From positions 1,116,001 through 1,180,000 of the forward strand of contig CAVYWD010000011.1 in NCBI GenBank assembly GCA_963772225.1: a stretch of DNA of 64,000 nt. The letters run 5' to 3'. The notes under the pieces are model-generated. The model ran no database searches, was not told where the DNA came from, and was given only the letters and a program-made list of their open reading frames with translations. This document shows positions 8,681 to 16,795 of the stretch, in pieces; the first letter of the stretch is position 1; every line of letters begins with the position of its first letter. The translations under genes and the position numbers were made by a program. Source of the stretch: CAVYWD01 sp963772225. GTDB lineage: Bacteria; Myxococcota; Myxococcia; Myxococcales; UBA5297.

Positions 8681-10369
8681 ATGAAAGGCCTAGAAGTCCG
8701 CGTCGGACCGCCGACGACCCTGCTCGACAGCGTGCTCCTCGTCGTGGGGGTTCTCCCCTTCACGACGGCATTCGCCGCGGCGGGGATTTCGGCGGTTGCA
8801 TTCTCGTGCGGGCACTCGATGCTTCCAGGCTCGCTGGGAGTGAGCGCCGCGCTGGCTTTGGCTGCGGTAGCCGCTCTTGCGCGCCGAAGCGGCATGTCCC
8901 GCGCCGCAGTTGCCATTGGAGCTGCAATCGCTGTCGCGCTCGCCCTTCTCGGAGTCGCCTTGGCGCTCCAGTTCCTTGACACATCGGATGACGGCCAGGG
9001 CTACCACTTGAGCTCCATCGTGCGCCTCGCGCACGGCTGGAATCCTTGGCGCGAAGCGATCCTGCCTGGGGCAACTCCAAACTCCCTCTGGCTGGAACAC
9101 TACCCACGCGCGGCCTACACGCTCGGTGCCGCGATCTACATGGCTGCCAACCACCTCGAGGCTGCCAAGGCGAGCAACCTGGTTCTCCTCTTTTCGGCCT
9201 TCTGCCTGGCTCTTGCTGCTGCGCGGACGGTGATTCGCTCGGGCTCCGCGTCCCTCGTCGCTGCACTTGCAGCCGCCAATCCGGTCGCGGTGTATCAGCT
9301 CTGGTGCGATTACGTTGACGGACAGCTCGCCAGCTCTCTGACCGCCCTGATTGCCTCGGCGGTTCTGGTCGTCACGAGACCCAGTCCGCTCGTGCTGCTG
9401 GGGCTCGTGAGTGCGCTCGTTCACGCGGTCGGCTTGAAGTTTACCGGGCTTGTGTACGCTTGTTCCCTTGCAGCGGGCATGACAATCGTCGCCGTCGCGC
9501 TGCGTAGACCTGCCGGGGCCCGTCGTCTTGCGCTGGCGAGCGCCACCGCGCTTGGCGTCGCGGTGCTGGCGCTCCATGCGAACCCGTACGTTACGAACAC
9601 CCGCGACCACGGCCATCCGTTCTTTCCCATCGCCGGCGCGAGGCCGCTGGACATCATGTCCACGGAGATGTCGCCCGTGTACGCTCATCGGAACGGCGCC
9701 GAGCGCCTGTTCATCTCGCTGTTTGCCCGCTCGGGGCAGCCTCCTTACTCGGCTCCGAACCCGAATTTGAAGGTTCCATTCTCGGTCTACCCGTCGGAAT
9801 TCGCTCCTTTCCGGCAAATCGATTGCCGCGCGGGCGGATTCGGCCCGCTCTTTGGCGGGGTTCTGCTGCTCTCCATGGCGATCTTTGCCCTGGGCGGATG
9901 CGCAGGGCGAATTGGCGCGATGGGGTCGGTCGTCGTTCTGGCATCGGCCCTGATCAATCCGCACGCATGGTGGGCTCGCTACGCTCCACAGATCTGGTTG
10001 ATTCCCGTTATCGCGGTGGCAGCCGGCTTCGCGTCCGCCAGGCGCGCCGCTCGCGGGATGGGGATGGTCGCCGGCGTCGTCCTCGTGATGAATGTCCTTT
10101 GGGTGGCAGTCGCGAATATCGGCGGACAGCACAAGCTCACGGTTCGGGCCAGCGCCCAATTGGCAGCATTGCAGGCACGCCCGCAGCCGGTGCCCGTGGC
10201 ATTTCGCTACTATGAAGATGCGCATCGCGCGCGGCTCCAGGAACACGGCATCCGGATTCTTCCGGTGCCTTGGGACGCCTGCCGGCGATACTCCGAACTC
10301 GTGAATTCGGATACCCGCATCTGTGAGGCAGGCACGATAGCTGAAAGCACGGCGCCTCTCGCGAGGTGA
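8681..10369 (+). CDS. Polytopic membrane protein, GT-C glycosyltransferase-like
   Basis: 562 residues with about ten hydrophobic segments. The first large loop contains LQFLDTSDDGQGYHLSSIVR, an acidic motif at the place where GT-C superfamily enzymes carry catalytic Asp residues, then WNPWREAILPG and LWLEHYPRAAY. A soluble C-terminal tail follows (VAFRYYEDAHRARLQEHGIR). No exact family could be named. By location next to GT2 and ArnT-like genes it probably acts on polyprenyl-linked sugars or glycans. Start ATG 8681 has no strong ribosome site. The gene points away from the IS91 remnant. Confidence 0.65.
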   Translation: MKGLEVRVGPPTTLLDSVLLVVGVLPFTTAFAAAGISAVAFSCGHSMLPGSLGVSAALALAAVAALARRSGMSRAAVAIGAAIAVALALLGVALALQFLDTSDDGQGYHLSSIVRLAHGWNPWREAILPGATPNSLWLEHYPRAAYTLGAAIYMAANHLEAAKASNLVLLFSAFCLALAAARTVIRSGSASLVAALAAANPVAVYQLWCDYVDGQLASSLTALIASAVLVVTRPSPLVLLGLVSALVHAVGLKFTGLVYACSLAAGMTIVAVALRRPAGARRLALASATALGVAVLALHANPYVTNTRDHGHPFFPIAGARPLDIMSTEMSPVYAHRNGAERLFISLFARSGQPPYSAPNPNLKVPFSVYPSEFAPFRQIDCRAGGFGPLFGGVLLLSMAIFALGGCAGRIGAMGSVVVLASALINPHAWWARYAPQIWLIPVIAVAAGFASARRAARGMGMVAGVVLVMNVLWVAVANIGGQHKLTVRASAQLAALQARPQPVPVAFRYYEDAHRARLQEHGIRILPVPWDACRRYSELVNSDTRICEAGTIAESTAPLAR

Positions 10370-10917
10370 ACCGCGCAAGGTCAGGGCGTGGCAGCAAACC
10401 GGTTACTTTCGCGCGCCACTCCCGCCCCACTCCGACCAGGCGCCACGAACATGCGTTCACGCTTTAAGCGCGCCATCTGGTCCGAGCTCCTGGTTTGCCC
10501 GCACTCCTGTCCCCGAGCGAATATCCGCCCGCCCCGGCCACGCGAGACTGCTCGAATCACACCTCCCGCCGCGCGAGGACAAACCTGCGGAAAGGGGACC
10601 ACCCCCTTCCCGCACCTATCCGCCAACACCCGGTCGCGACGCAGGCAAACCGACCTCAGCAGTCAAAGTGCTGCGGATTCCGGTCGCCGTCGACACGGGG
10701 CGGCCAGCCACCCGATTCTGCAGGCCGGTCAGCCGCGCATTGCGCGGCCCAATTACAATGGCACTTTGGTTGGTCAGGGAAGGCGAAGTCCCCAATAAGC
10801 CAGCGCTATTCTGTCAAGCAGCCGACGCGCCGAATTGCATCCCCACAGAAAAGGATGGACGGGCACTCCCGATGCCGCGGGAAAGCGACTCAGGCGCGAA
10901 GCCTGTCGGATGCTCTG
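10370..10917. other. 548-bp stretch without a recognisable gene
   Basis: No frame on either strand looks coding. Base composition is mixed, and no long inverted or tandem repeat was seen apart from a small CAGGC/GCCTG hairpin about 20 nt past the stop of the fibre-like gene (minus strand). That hairpin is too short to call a terminator. Confidence 0.3.
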
Positions 10918-11799
10918 CTAGTTGCAGCACAGAGGAAATTGGCCGGCGATGTAGATTTTGGCATCCTTATAGCCAGGTGGGCAACCCCCGTTGCCTATGA
11001 TGCAGTATGACTGGCTTACGCCGTTCGGCCCCCCCAGGAAAATTGCGCCGTAGACGATAAGGCTGCCTCCAATCGTAGCGTCTCCACTAATGTTCATGTT
11101 TGCCGCCTGCGCACCGGAGTTCTGATTTTGGATGTAGTTGCCACTCCCCCCCGTCGGAGTGCGTGCATCCGACAACCGAGAATCCGTCGAAGAGACCTTG
11201 TTGTTGAACGTACTCCAGTCCCCGGCCGAAAGGTAGCCATTTGAGGACCCGCTGGCCACCGGAATGCTGATGTTCGGGGTGGCTCCTCCAGTACTTGCCA
11301 ACGGCGTTGACGCGGTGACGTTCGTGACGGTGCCGGACCCAGTCGCATCGGCTTGGCATGTCCACCCGGAGCCGGTCCACTTAAGGACTTGTCCAGACGA
11401 GCAGTTGGTCGGGAGGGAAATGGGCGAAGCGCTGGTCCCGGTTCCAGAGAGGGGGGCCGCGACCGCGACGCCCGATAGCTTGCCGCTGAAGGAATTCCAG
11501 TCGGATGAGGTCAAATAGCCATTTGCGCTCCCGCTCGCTTGCGGAATGATGATGTTCGGAGCGGTTCCGCCCGAACTCGTCAGCGGGGATGAGGCTGAAA
11601 CTCCCGTGACCAACCCGCTCGACGAACCGACCCATTTCCCGGACGAATCGACAACAGGCGACCCATTCACCGAAATGCTCGTCGCATCCACACTTCCGCC
11701 CTTGAGACTCTGCGCGGCGGAGCACGTCAGCGCAAACGGCGCAGACGCCAACCTCTGTCGGGGAGTCATAGCCTCTCCCCCCACCGACAGTTCTAGCCA
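10918..11799 (-). pseudogene. 3' part of a secreted fibre-like repeat protein cut by an insertion sequence
   Basis: The frame reads WLELSVGGEAMTPRQRLASA, PFALTCSAAQSLKGG and then two copies of a roughly 44-residue unit (VSASSPLTSSGGTAPNIIIP and VTASTPLASTGGATPNISIP, each followed by ASGS-NGYL--DW--F--K). It ends in a Cys-containing tail (CIIGNGGCPPGYK ... PLCCN). The GGE-TPRQRLASAPFAL segment is common in exported proteins of this group and precedes beta-rich fibre repeats. The matching 5' part is at 14329-14616. Across the element the codons GAG CTC are duplicated, and precise removal would join VDGSEL to WLELSVGG in frame as a 389-residue protein. Confidence 0.75.
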
Positions 11800-11805
11800 G
11801 AGCTC

Positions 11806-11817
11806 CAGAGTTCGTGC
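11806..11817. repeat. Left terminal inverted repeat of the insertion sequence
   Basis: CAGAGTTCGTGC, directly inside the left GAGCTC target copy (11800-11805). Confidence 0.8.
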
Positions 11818-11928
11818 GAGTCGCTCGGGAGCAGCAACGTAGGTCCGCGGATTTGCTAGGGTGGTCTTGCGCAGAGCCGGACAGATGCGACTTGGGAATG
11901 CGGGACCCCTTCGAACGTTCATCCTGGC

Positions 11929-14307
11929 ATGACGACGCCCAAGTCGAGGTCGCGAAAGAAGGCGCCTACGCTGCCCGGGATGGCGGGAGTAATCCGGCCC
12001 ACGGTGGTCTGGTTCGCCAGGTACGGCTGTGTGGTGCGCGAGGGCGAGAAGCGCACGGTGGTGATCGCGAGCCAGCGGGTTGGGTCGTGGGAGCCGGGTG
12101 AGCAGCGCATTCGCAACGCGCTGATGGTCCAGCTCGCTGCAGATCCCACGATCGTCTTCGAGGACTTGGCCAAGGCGTTCGAGGTGTCGTCGGAGACGCT
12201 GCGCTTGCAGCGGCGGCTTTTCGAAGAAAAGGGCCTGAGCGCAGTGCTCGCCAGCCCCGAGCCGCATCACAAGGGTGGGCGGGCGATCGAGCCCGCGCTG
12301 CGGCGGCAGATGGAGCGCTTGTTTATGCAGGGCAAGAGCACCAGCGAGGTGGCCGGCGCACTTGCCGGGAAGGCGAAGTACGGTACGGTCGAGAAATACC
12401 GGCGGCTGTGGAAGCAGAAGCAGGCAAGGATACCCAAGCCTGCGCAGCAGACGGCGTTGCCGCTCGATATCACCGCGCCGGCAGAAAGGGCGCCAAAGCC
12501 GATGGTATCGGCAGGCGAGTCCTCTGCGAGTCCGCAAAGCGCGGACGAAGCCGCTCCAGCGGTGAGCGAGGGCGCAGCAGCGGACCCGTCGACGGTTGCC
12601 GCAGCAAAGAGCGACGAGGTGCCGCCGATTCGGGCGCCGAGAAACGAGATAAGCGAGCGCATCGCGCGCGCAGCGCCCATAGCCGAACCCGCCTTGCCGG
12701 AGACCGAAGGGATGGTCGCGGAGATCGGTGAGCTCGCTCCGTTCTCTTCGAAGGGCGTGCAGCACGTCGGCGCCTGGCTTTTGCTGGTGACGATTGCGTC
12801 TCTCGGCCTGTATGTGCACCTGCGCAGCCGCGAGCGCCGCAAGCCTCGGGGGCGGCCTCTGCGAGTGGCCGTCGATGCGGTGCTGTCTACGTTGGCGATT
12901 GGCGGCCGTTGCGTCGAGGGCGTGCGGCGGCTGGCCACGAGCTCGACCGCCGCGATGATGCTGGCCGACGCGGCGCCCTCGGCGACGTGGGTGCGGCGGA
13001 CGCTGGGAGGCTACTGCGCGGGGAACGCTTCCGAGCCGTTGCTCAAGGACGTCTCGGGCGAGCTGTTGCGTGGGGCCAAAGAGCGCACGCCGCACGGCAA
13101 GCCGGTGGTACTTTTCTTGGACAACCACGCGCGGCCCTACACCGGGAAACACCCGCTGCGGCGTGTCTGGCGCATGCAGGGCAAGTGCACGGTACCAGGC
13201 GCAATGGAGTATTGGGTCCACGACGCCGAGGGAAGACCGGTGTTGCTCATTCCGGTGGCGCCGCACGCCAGCCTGCCGGAGACCGTCCGGGCATGGGTAC
13301 CATTTCTGCGCGAAAAGCTCGGAAACGATACGCCGTTGCTGCTCGTCTTCGACCGGGCCGGGGCATTTCCTGGGCTGTGGAAGTGGCTGCGGGACAACGG
13401 CGTGCATTTCGTGACCTATCAGCGCGCCAAATATCGGAAGTTCCGCCGGGAGTGGTTCAGGCGCCACGGCCGGCCCATGACGCTGCGCGAGAGCGACGGC
13501 GAGAAGCTCAAGGTGATGGTGCAGGGAGGCCAGATGAACCTGGGCGCAGAGCGCGGCCGGGTTCGCCGCATCCGCATCCTGCTGCCGGACAACGTGCAGA
13601 TAAACGTGGTGGCGTCCTCGACGCAATCCGCCCAGTGGCTCTGCCGGACGCTCTTTACGCGCTGGCGGCAGGAGAACGCCTTCCGGCACGGCGTCGAGCG
13701 CTGGGGCATCAACCAGCTCGACGGGCGCCAGGTCGAAGACGTGCCGGCCGGGACGATGGTGACCAACCCTCGACGCATCGACCTCGACAAGCTGCTGGCC
13801 GAGGCGCGGGAGCGGGAGAAGAAGCTGCGCCTGCAGCTGCAGCAGATCTACCCCGGTCACCCCGACCGGCCCGCACTGAAGCGAGCGCTTGCCGATAACC
13901 GCGCGAATCAGCGCGAGGTTGTCAAAACCCGCCGCCAGACGCCGAAGAAGGTGCCAATCGAGGCGACTGATCTTCAAGGGGAGCTCAAGCAGCACACGCG
14001 TGAGTACAAAGTGCTCGTGGACACGTTCCGGTGCGTGGCGCAAAACGCCGAGGCAGAACTGGCGACCATCCTCGCTCCGAACATGAAGAGTCCCGCCGAA
14101 GCCAAACGACTGCTCCAGAACGTCTTCGCCGCCCCAGGCGACATTCGCGTATCCAAGAATGCCATCACGGTCACCATCGCGCCCGCGGCCAACCGCTCGG
14201 AGAGAGCCGCCCTCGATGCCTTCCTCGCCGACTTCAACCGTCGCCGCCTTTCTCATCCAGGCGATCCGTTTTCACGCCCCGTATGCTTCCGACTCCAAAT
14301 TCCGTAG
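11929..14307 (+). CDS. Large DDE transposase with an internal hydrophobic segment
   Basis: 792 residues. The N-terminal third has a helix-turn-helix (FEDLAKAFEVSSETLRLQRR, about residues 78-98) and a second helical DNA-binding stretch (GTVEKYRRLWKQKQA). An Ala/Pro/Glu-rich linker follows, then an unusual hydrophobic run (GAWLLLVTIASLGLYVHL, about 283-300). The catalytic region shows three well-placed acids: D398 in LFLDNHARPYTG, D475 in LVFDRAGAFPGL and E582 in TRWRQENAFRHG. This is the layout of RNase-H-fold transposases of the IS4/IS1634 type. A coiled Glu/Arg-rich C-terminus follows (EAREREKKLRLQLQQI). It is longer than most IS4-group enzymes. It ends 9 nt before the right terminal repeat. 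Confidence 0.8.
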   Translation: MTTPKSRSRKKAPTLPGMAGVIRPTVVWFARYGCVVREGEKRTVVIASQRVGSWEPGEQRIRNALMVQLAADPTIVFEDLAKAFEVSSETLRLQRRLFEEKGLSAVLASPEPHHKGGRAIEPALRRQMERLFMQGKSTSEVAGALAGKAKYGTVEKYRRLWKQKQARIPKPAQQTALPLDITAPAERAPKPMVSAGESSASPQSADEAAPAVSEGAAADPSTVAAAKSDEVPPIRAPRNEISERIARAAPIAEPALPETEGMVAEIGELAPFSSKGVQHVGAWLLLVTIASLGLYVHLRSRERRKPRGRPLRVAVDAVLSTLAIGGRCVEGVRRLATSSTAAMMLADAAPSATWVRRTLGGYCAGNASEPLLKDVSGELLRGAKERTPHGKPVVLFLDNHARPYTGKHPLRRVWRMQGKCTVPGAMEYWVHDAEGRPVLLIPVAPHASLPETVRAWVPFLREKLGNDTPLLLVFDRAGAFPGLWKWLRDNGVHFVTYQRAKYRKFRREWFRRHGRPMTLRESDGEKLKVMVQGGQMNLGAERGRVRRIRILLPDNVQINVVASSTQSAQWLCRTLFTRWRQENAFRHGVERWGINQLDGRQVEDVPAGTMVTNPRRIDLDKLLAEAREREKKLRLQLQQIYPGHPDRPALKRALADNRANQREVVKTRRQTPKKVPIEATDLQGELKQHTREYKVLVDTFRCVAQNAEAELATILAPNMKSPAEAKRLLQNVFAAPGDIRVSKNAITVTIAPAANRSERAALDAFLADFNRRRLSHPGDPFSRPVCFRLQIP

Positions 14308-14316
14308 GCTCCCGCG

Positions 14317-14328
14317 GCACGAACTCTG
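14317..14328. repeat. Right terminal inverted repeat of the insertion sequence
   Basis: GCACGAACTCTG, the exact complement of the left repeat, followed at once by the right GAGCTC target copy (14329-14334). Confidence 0.8.
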
Positions 14329-14616
14329 GAGCTCAGAGCCATCGACAACGCCCGCAAGAGGGCTCGCATCTCCGAGGTATGCCGCGAAGAAACCATCGGT
14401 AAGTCCAACGCTCTGATTCTCGCTCCAGATAGACGATCCACCGGTTGCGGCATGAAAAAGCGCAAAGCGCATGGACACCGGACCAACCTCCGGCGTCCCA
14501 TCCGACTTGAGCAGCCGCCCCTGATAGCTCAACACCTGGGGCGCCTGCGCACGAGCCAGCGCAGGAGCCAGCAACTGACACACAAGAAGCGCGAGGGCCG
14601 AAGACTTAAACTTCAT
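14329..14616 (-). pseudogene. 5' part of the secreted fibre-like protein cut by the insertion sequence
   Basis: The start ATG (14616-14614) has GGGAGG 6-7 nt upstream. A signal peptide (MKFKSSALALLVCQLLAPAL, then ARAQA) is followed by QVLSYQGRLLKSDGTPEVGP, VSMRFALFHAATGGSSIW and GDASPLAGVVDGSEL, the N-terminal module that usually precedes GGE-TPRQRL in this protein type. It stops at the insertion sequence. It lies 49 nt after the lipoprotein gene upstream, so the two were probably one transcript. Confidence 0.75.
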
Positions 14617-14665
14617 TGAATTCCTCCCTTTAGAGCAGAGCAGCTGACATTTGACACCGATAGAC

Positions 14666-15094
14666 CTAGTTCGAGTGCAGCGCCGCATTGAAACCGCTGA
14701 TGCAGCGATACGAAGTGCTCCGCATTTCAACAAGACCGCCCTCCACAGCGGGCGTCGGCTCACCCAGCGAGCCGGTCACCTTGTACTTGCTGTTCACCAG
14801 AGTCTTGTCGCCGAAAGCGCCCGCGGACGTCGCGGCCTCCCACTTGCCGCCCGGAGCGGGCGCGCTCGCGTCAGACCCTCCATCACGAACGGAGCCCGCG
14901 TCCGACGACCCGGCATCCGCGGCATCCACAACTCCTGAGTCGACCGTTCCAGCATCAGCGTTCTGCGTCGGCGAACAGAAACCGCTGAAGCACTCATCGC
15001 CAGGAGGGCAATCACTGGTACTCTTACATTCTCCCGGAATCGTGTCGTTGCATCCCGCCACGGCGACTGCGACAACCAGCAAGAGACGCTTCAT
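14666..15094 (-). CDS. Small Cys-containing lipoprotein with Asp/Ala/Gly linker
   Basis: 142 residues. The start at 15094 follows GGGAGG with 5 nt spacing (GGGAGGTGGAA-ATG), which decides against longer upstream frames. MKRLLLVVAVAVAGC is a lipoprotein signal with Cys15 as the acylation site. A Cys-rich knob follows (CKSTSDCPPGDECFSGFC), a frequent motif in Myxococcota surface lipoproteins, then an Asp/Ala/Gly/Ser linker and a C-terminal domain (KYKVTGSLGEPTPAVEGG ... CISGF). The function is unknown. It is first in the transcription unit whose second gene is cut by the insertion sequence. Confidence 0.75.
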   Translation of the reverse strand: MKRLLLVVAVAVAGCNDTIPGECKSTSDCPPGDECFSGFCSPTQNADAGTVDSGVVDAADAGSSDAGSVRDGGSDASAPAPGGKWEAATSAGAFGDKTLVNSKYKVTGSLGEPTPAVEGGLVEMRSTSYRCISGFNAALHSN

Positions 15095-15335
15095 TTCCAC
15101 CTCCCGATTCGCATCGTTTCGTGCATCTTCCGCATCCAACGAAGACCCGCGCTGCGACTGCGGCCAGTAAATGTTTCGGCAGTGTTTGTTGGTTTCTCTA
15201 GCACAACGAGTCTCAGACAACCAGCTCTATCGCGCCAGCCTTCCGCGACGCACCTCCGAGAAGGCTCGCAGCTCAAGCAAGGATTACGCCCGCGCACTCC
15301 ATCCTCTGGCACCAACGACGAAGGCGTTCAGGAGC

Positions 15336-15371
15336 GTTCCGTCGCGGAACAGATCTGTTCCGCGACGGAAC
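15336..15371. repeat. Perfect 36-bp palindrome after the response-regulator gene
   Basis: Each half is 18 bp (left half GTTCCGTCGCGGAACAGA), with no spacer. Each half also holds a nearly symmetric GTTCCG-CGGAAC element, so the site is a palindrome of palindromes. It starts 8 nt beyond the stop of the regulator gene and lies 240 nt before the next lipoprotein gene on the same strand. There is no T-run, so it may be an operator, a Rho-dependent boundary or a cruciform rather than an intrinsic terminator. Confidence 0.7.
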
Positions 15372-15379
15372 ACCCGAGC

Positions 15380-16795
15380 TCACCCCCGCCCCGCCTTGAG
15401 CCGCTTGCTCATCGCCGACTGCGTCACTCCGATGAGCCGCGCGGCGATGGTCTGGTTCCCTCCCGCCCGCCGCAGCGCCTCCTGCACCAGAAGTTCCACC
15501 GCGCCGTGAATGGACGGGAGCGGTTCGAGCCCCTGAAACGGATTCTCCCCCGGCGCCGCCGCCCGCGCCGCGGCCTCCACCGCGCCGCCCGCGCGCTCGA
15601 TGGCGTTGGCAAAGCTCTCCATGGAGAGCATCCGGTCCTTGTGGAGGCTCACCGCGTCGATGACCATCGACCTGAGCTCGCGCACGTTGCCCGGGAAGGA
15701 ATAGGTGCCCAGCAGCGTCGCCAGCTCCTTGGGCGCCGTGGGCTTCTTCTTTCCGAGCGAGCGCGCCGCCTCCTCCAGGAAGTGCTCGACCAAGAGCGCG
15801 ATATCGCCTTTGCGGTCGCGCAGCGGCGGCACGCGGACCTGGTGCGTGCAGAGCCGGAAGTAGAGGTCGCGCCGGAAGGTCCCCGCGGCCTGACGCGCCG
15901 CCAGGTCGTGGTGGGTCGCGACGATGACCCGGGCCAAAAGCCGCTTCGGCCGGTCGCTGCCCAGGGGGAAGTACTCGCCCTCCTGCAGCAGCCGGAGCAG
16001 CTTCACCTGCGAGGCGTTGCTCAAGTCGCCAATCTCGTCCAGGAACAGCGTCCCCTCCGCGGCCTCCTCGACCATGCCCCTGCGCGGCTGGTCGGCGCCG
16101 GTGAAGGCGCCTCGGACGTGGCCGAAGAGCGTGTCGGCGAAGACGCTGTCGTCCAGGCCGGCGACGTTCACCGCAAAGAGCGACCCGCGCCGGCCGCTCA
16201 GCGCGTGGGCGGCGCGGGCGATGAGCTCCTTGCCGGCGCCGCTCTCGCCTTCCACGAGGATGGGCTGCGGGCTCTTGGCCACCGCTTCGACGTAGGAGAA
16301 CAGGGCCAGCATGCCGCGGTCGCGGGTGACGATGGCGCTGAACGCCTCCGGGCGCTCCACCGTCTGCGAGAGCACGCGGCTCGCCATGTCGCGGTTCTCG
16401 CGCAAGAGCTCGATCATGCGGACGGCCCGCGCCACGCCGGCGACGAGGCGGTCCTCCTCCGCGGTCTTCACGAAGTAGTCGAACGCGCCGAGCTTCACGC
16501 AGCGGACGGCCGTCTCCACCTGGTTCATGCCGCTGATGACGATGACCGCGACCTCGGGGTGCTCGGCGGCGATGCGCTCGAGCAGCTCCTCGCCGCCCAG
16601 GTTCGGCATGTTGAGGTCCAGGAGCACGAGGCCGGCGCGCCCCGCGTCGAGGAGCGGCAGGACCTCGCGGCTGTCCTGGCAGGGGGTCACGTTGTCGATG
16701 CCGCCGCGCGAGAGCGCGATGCGCAGGGAGCGCAGCCAGGCCGGCTCATCGTCCACCGCCAAAATGCCGAATGAGGGATAGCCGCCTGGGGTCAT
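15380..16795 (-). CDS. NtrC-family sigma-54-dependent response regulator
   Basis: 471 residues in three parts. The receiver domain (1-125) has the acidic pair VDDE and the phosphoacceptor D60 in LLDLNMP. The AAA+ domain (about 160-390) has Walker A GESGAGKE (Lys189), the sigma-54 contact loop GAFTGA and Walker B GTLFLDEIGD. The C-terminal Fis-type helix-turn-helix is NQTIAARLIGVTQSAMSKRL. All residues needed for sigma-54 activation are present. The start ATG overlaps the kinase stop as ATGA, so kinase and regulator are co-translated partners. The targets are unknown. The nearby 36-bp palindrome could be a binding site. Confidence 0.92.
   Translation of the reverse strand: MTPGGYPSFGILAVDDEPAWLRSLRIALSRGGIDNVTPCQDSREVLPLLDAGRAGLVLLDLNMPNLGGEELLERIAAEHPEVAVIVISGMNQVETAVRCVKLGAFDYFVKTAEEDRLVAGVARAVRMIELLRENRDMASRVLSQTVERPEAFSAIVTRDRGMLALFSYVEAVAKSPQPILVEGESGAGKELIARAAHALSGRRGSLFAVNVAGLDDSVFADTLFGHVRGAFTGADQPRRGMVEEAAEGTLFLDEIGDLSNASQVKLLRLLQEGEYFPLGSDRPKRLLARVIVATHHDLAARQAAGTFRRDLYFRLCTHQVRVPPLRDRKGDIALLVEHFLEEAARSLGKKKPTAPKELATLLGTYSFPGNVRELRSMVIDAVSLHKDRMLSMESFANAIERAGGAVEAAARAAAPGENPFQGLEPLPSIHGAVELLVQEALRRAGGNQTIAARLIGVTQSAMSKRLKAGRG

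Larger units (their letters stand above)
11806..14328 (+). mobile_element. Complete insertion sequence, 2523 bp, with TIRs and a 6-bp target duplication
   Basis: The ends are 12-bp perfect inverted repeats (CAGAGTTCGTGC at 11806-11817 and its complement at 14317-14328), with a further shared CGGGAGC inside. GAGCTC is present on both flanks (11800-11805 and 14329-14334) as a target duplication. The only large gene is a 792-residue DDE-type transposase on the plus strand. The host gene, on the minus strand, is interrupted but its two parts stay in register. No passenger gene is seen. The intact ends and frame suggest a recent insertion. The IS family could not be assigned. Confidence 0.85.

Noticed and set aside
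11929..14256. Minus-strand frame running from the fibre-like gene through the transposase as one 1112-residue protein
   Set aside because: Only the part left of 11800 is real; the rest is antisense to the transposase and enters through the insertion sequence.
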